NCBI GenBank assembly: GCA_016212745.1
Contig: JACRDX010000011.1
Span: forward strand, 1 to 13,366
Direction: 5' to 3'
From: Candidatus Falkowiibacteriota bacterium
GTDB lineage: Bacteria > Patescibacteriota > Patescibacteriia > UBA11705 > JACRDX01
Length of the DNA: 13,366 nucleotides
Below, one piece after another: positions 12,802-13,366 of the stretch (its first letter is position 1; every line of letters starts with the position of its first letter). The position numbers and the translations under genes are program-made. The notes under the pieces were generated by a model. It saw nothing but the letters and a program-made list of their open reading frames with translations, was not told the DNA's origin and did no database searches.

Positions 12802-13366
12802 ATGCTTGCCGCACGGCTTTCTCCACACCTACAAAGCTTAACCCAAACCTGTCCTGCAATTGCGCGACAGTTTGTTCCATCGTCAAAAGAAGAAAACAAT
12901 GCTGACGACTGCTCTTTTATTGACCCGTTACTTGAAGAAGAATACACAGTCACCCGCGGCTTGGTACACAAATACGGCAACCGCGCGCTTTTACTTTTGA
13001 CAATGAACTGCGCTGCGTACTGCCGATTTTGCACTCGCCGAAGAAAAGTATCTGACATCAAAAAAGGTCTGCTCACTGACAAAGACATAAAAAACATCAT
13101 CGTCTATCTAAAAAAACATCCGTTGATTAAAGAAATCATTGTGTCTGGCGGAGACCCGCTTACCGTTCCGACAACTTTGAAAAAAGTTTTATCGCAACTG
13201 ACCAAATTGCCGCAAATTAAAATCATCAGAATTGGCACGCGCGTTCATGTCGCAGAACCGTCATTGGTTAACGAAAACTTGTTAAAAATTTTGCGAATTG
13301 TAAAAAAGCAACCGCTGTACTTAATGGTGCACTTTGAGCATCCGTCAGAAATAACACCAGCAACAT
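12802..13366 (+). CDS. KamA/EpmB-family radical SAM aminomutase, 3' end cut by the window
   Basis: The frame runs open to the window edge (188 codons). It has the radical SAM cluster motif CxxxCxxC in 'NCAAYCRFCTRRR' (Cys70, Cys74, Cys77), preceded by 'DPLLEEEYTVTRGLVHKYGNRALLLLT' and followed by 'EIIVSGGDPLT', the order found in lysine 2,3-aminomutases and in EpmB, which makes beta-lysine for elongation factor P. The N-terminus before the cluster is short, as in EpmB-like proteins. The PLP lysine and zinc site lie beyond the window, so lysine 2,3-aminomutase and EpmB cannot be separated. ATG 12802 is chosen; GTG 12769 is in the same frame but lies within the putative attenuator stem. No Shine-Dalgarno site precedes 12802. 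Confidence 0.9.
   Translation, partial: MLAARLSPHLQSLTQTCPAIARQFVPSSKEENNADDCSFIDPLLEEEYTVTRGLVHKYGNRALLLLTMNCAAYCRFCTRRRKVSDIKKGLLTDKDIKNIIVYLKKHPLIKEIIVSGGDPLTVPTTLKKVLSQLTKLPQIKIIRIGTRVHVAEPSLVNENLLKILRIVKKQPLYLMVHFEHPSEITPAT

Noticed and set aside
12789..13100. 103-aa minus-strand ORF at the right edge
   Set aside because: Antisense to the radical SAM gene, whose CxxxCxxC motif fixes the coding strand.

Overview
The window most resembles a genome fragment from an uncultivated Patescibacteria/CPR bacterium of Parcubacteria type. This is an inference from several traits: AT-rich compact genes; very short or absent 5' leaders with few Shine-Dalgarno sites; a secreted protein with a duplicated 'GKILLQV..GEAWY..P' domain that I associate with that group; tRNA genes without encoded CCA; a divergent 16S rRNA; and many short palindromic or low-complexity repeats that intrude into genes. 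I could not run a database search, so the exact lineage is open.

Layout. (1) 1-1097: 3' part of trmD (tRNA m1G37 methyltransferase), then an orphan 119-aa protein gene with its own promoter, strong ribosome binding site and terminator. (2) 1103-5345, plus strand: truB (catalytic domain only), then an iron-sulfur and thiolation cluster of an Rrf2/IscR-like regulator, cysteine desulfurase, IscU scaffold and mnmA. IscS-type desulfurases supply sulfur both to IscU clusters and to MnmA for 2-thiouridine at tRNA position 34, so the cluster is coherent. Between iscU and mnmA, on the minus strand, lies a GC-rich 205-nt candidate structured RNA with a good promoter and a textbook terminator. I do not recognise its family. 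(3) 5356-7798: a promoter, tRNA-Lys(UUU), tRNA-Gly(UCC) and a 726-aa secreted C25 (gingipain-like) peptidase homologue, ended by a terminator that works in both directions. (4) 7814-10742, minus strand: thioredoxin, glutamate dehydrogenase, a thioredoxin-reductase-like flavoprotein and a DUF1858 redox-disulfide protein. (5) 10767-12539, minus strand: a stand-alone 16S rRNA gene with its own promoter, leader/trailer processing stem and terminator, and no 23S or 5S following it. (6) 12606-13366, plus strand: a divergent near-consensus promoter, a short leader region and the 5' part of a KamA/EpmB-family radical SAM aminomutase.

Two themes stand out. The first is the candidate non-coding RNA at 4027-4231. 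The second is a set of repeat-like insertions kept in frame inside or at the end of neighbouring housekeeping genes: trmD, iscS, iscU and mnmA. They recall Rickettsia palindromic elements in behaviour, though not in sequence.
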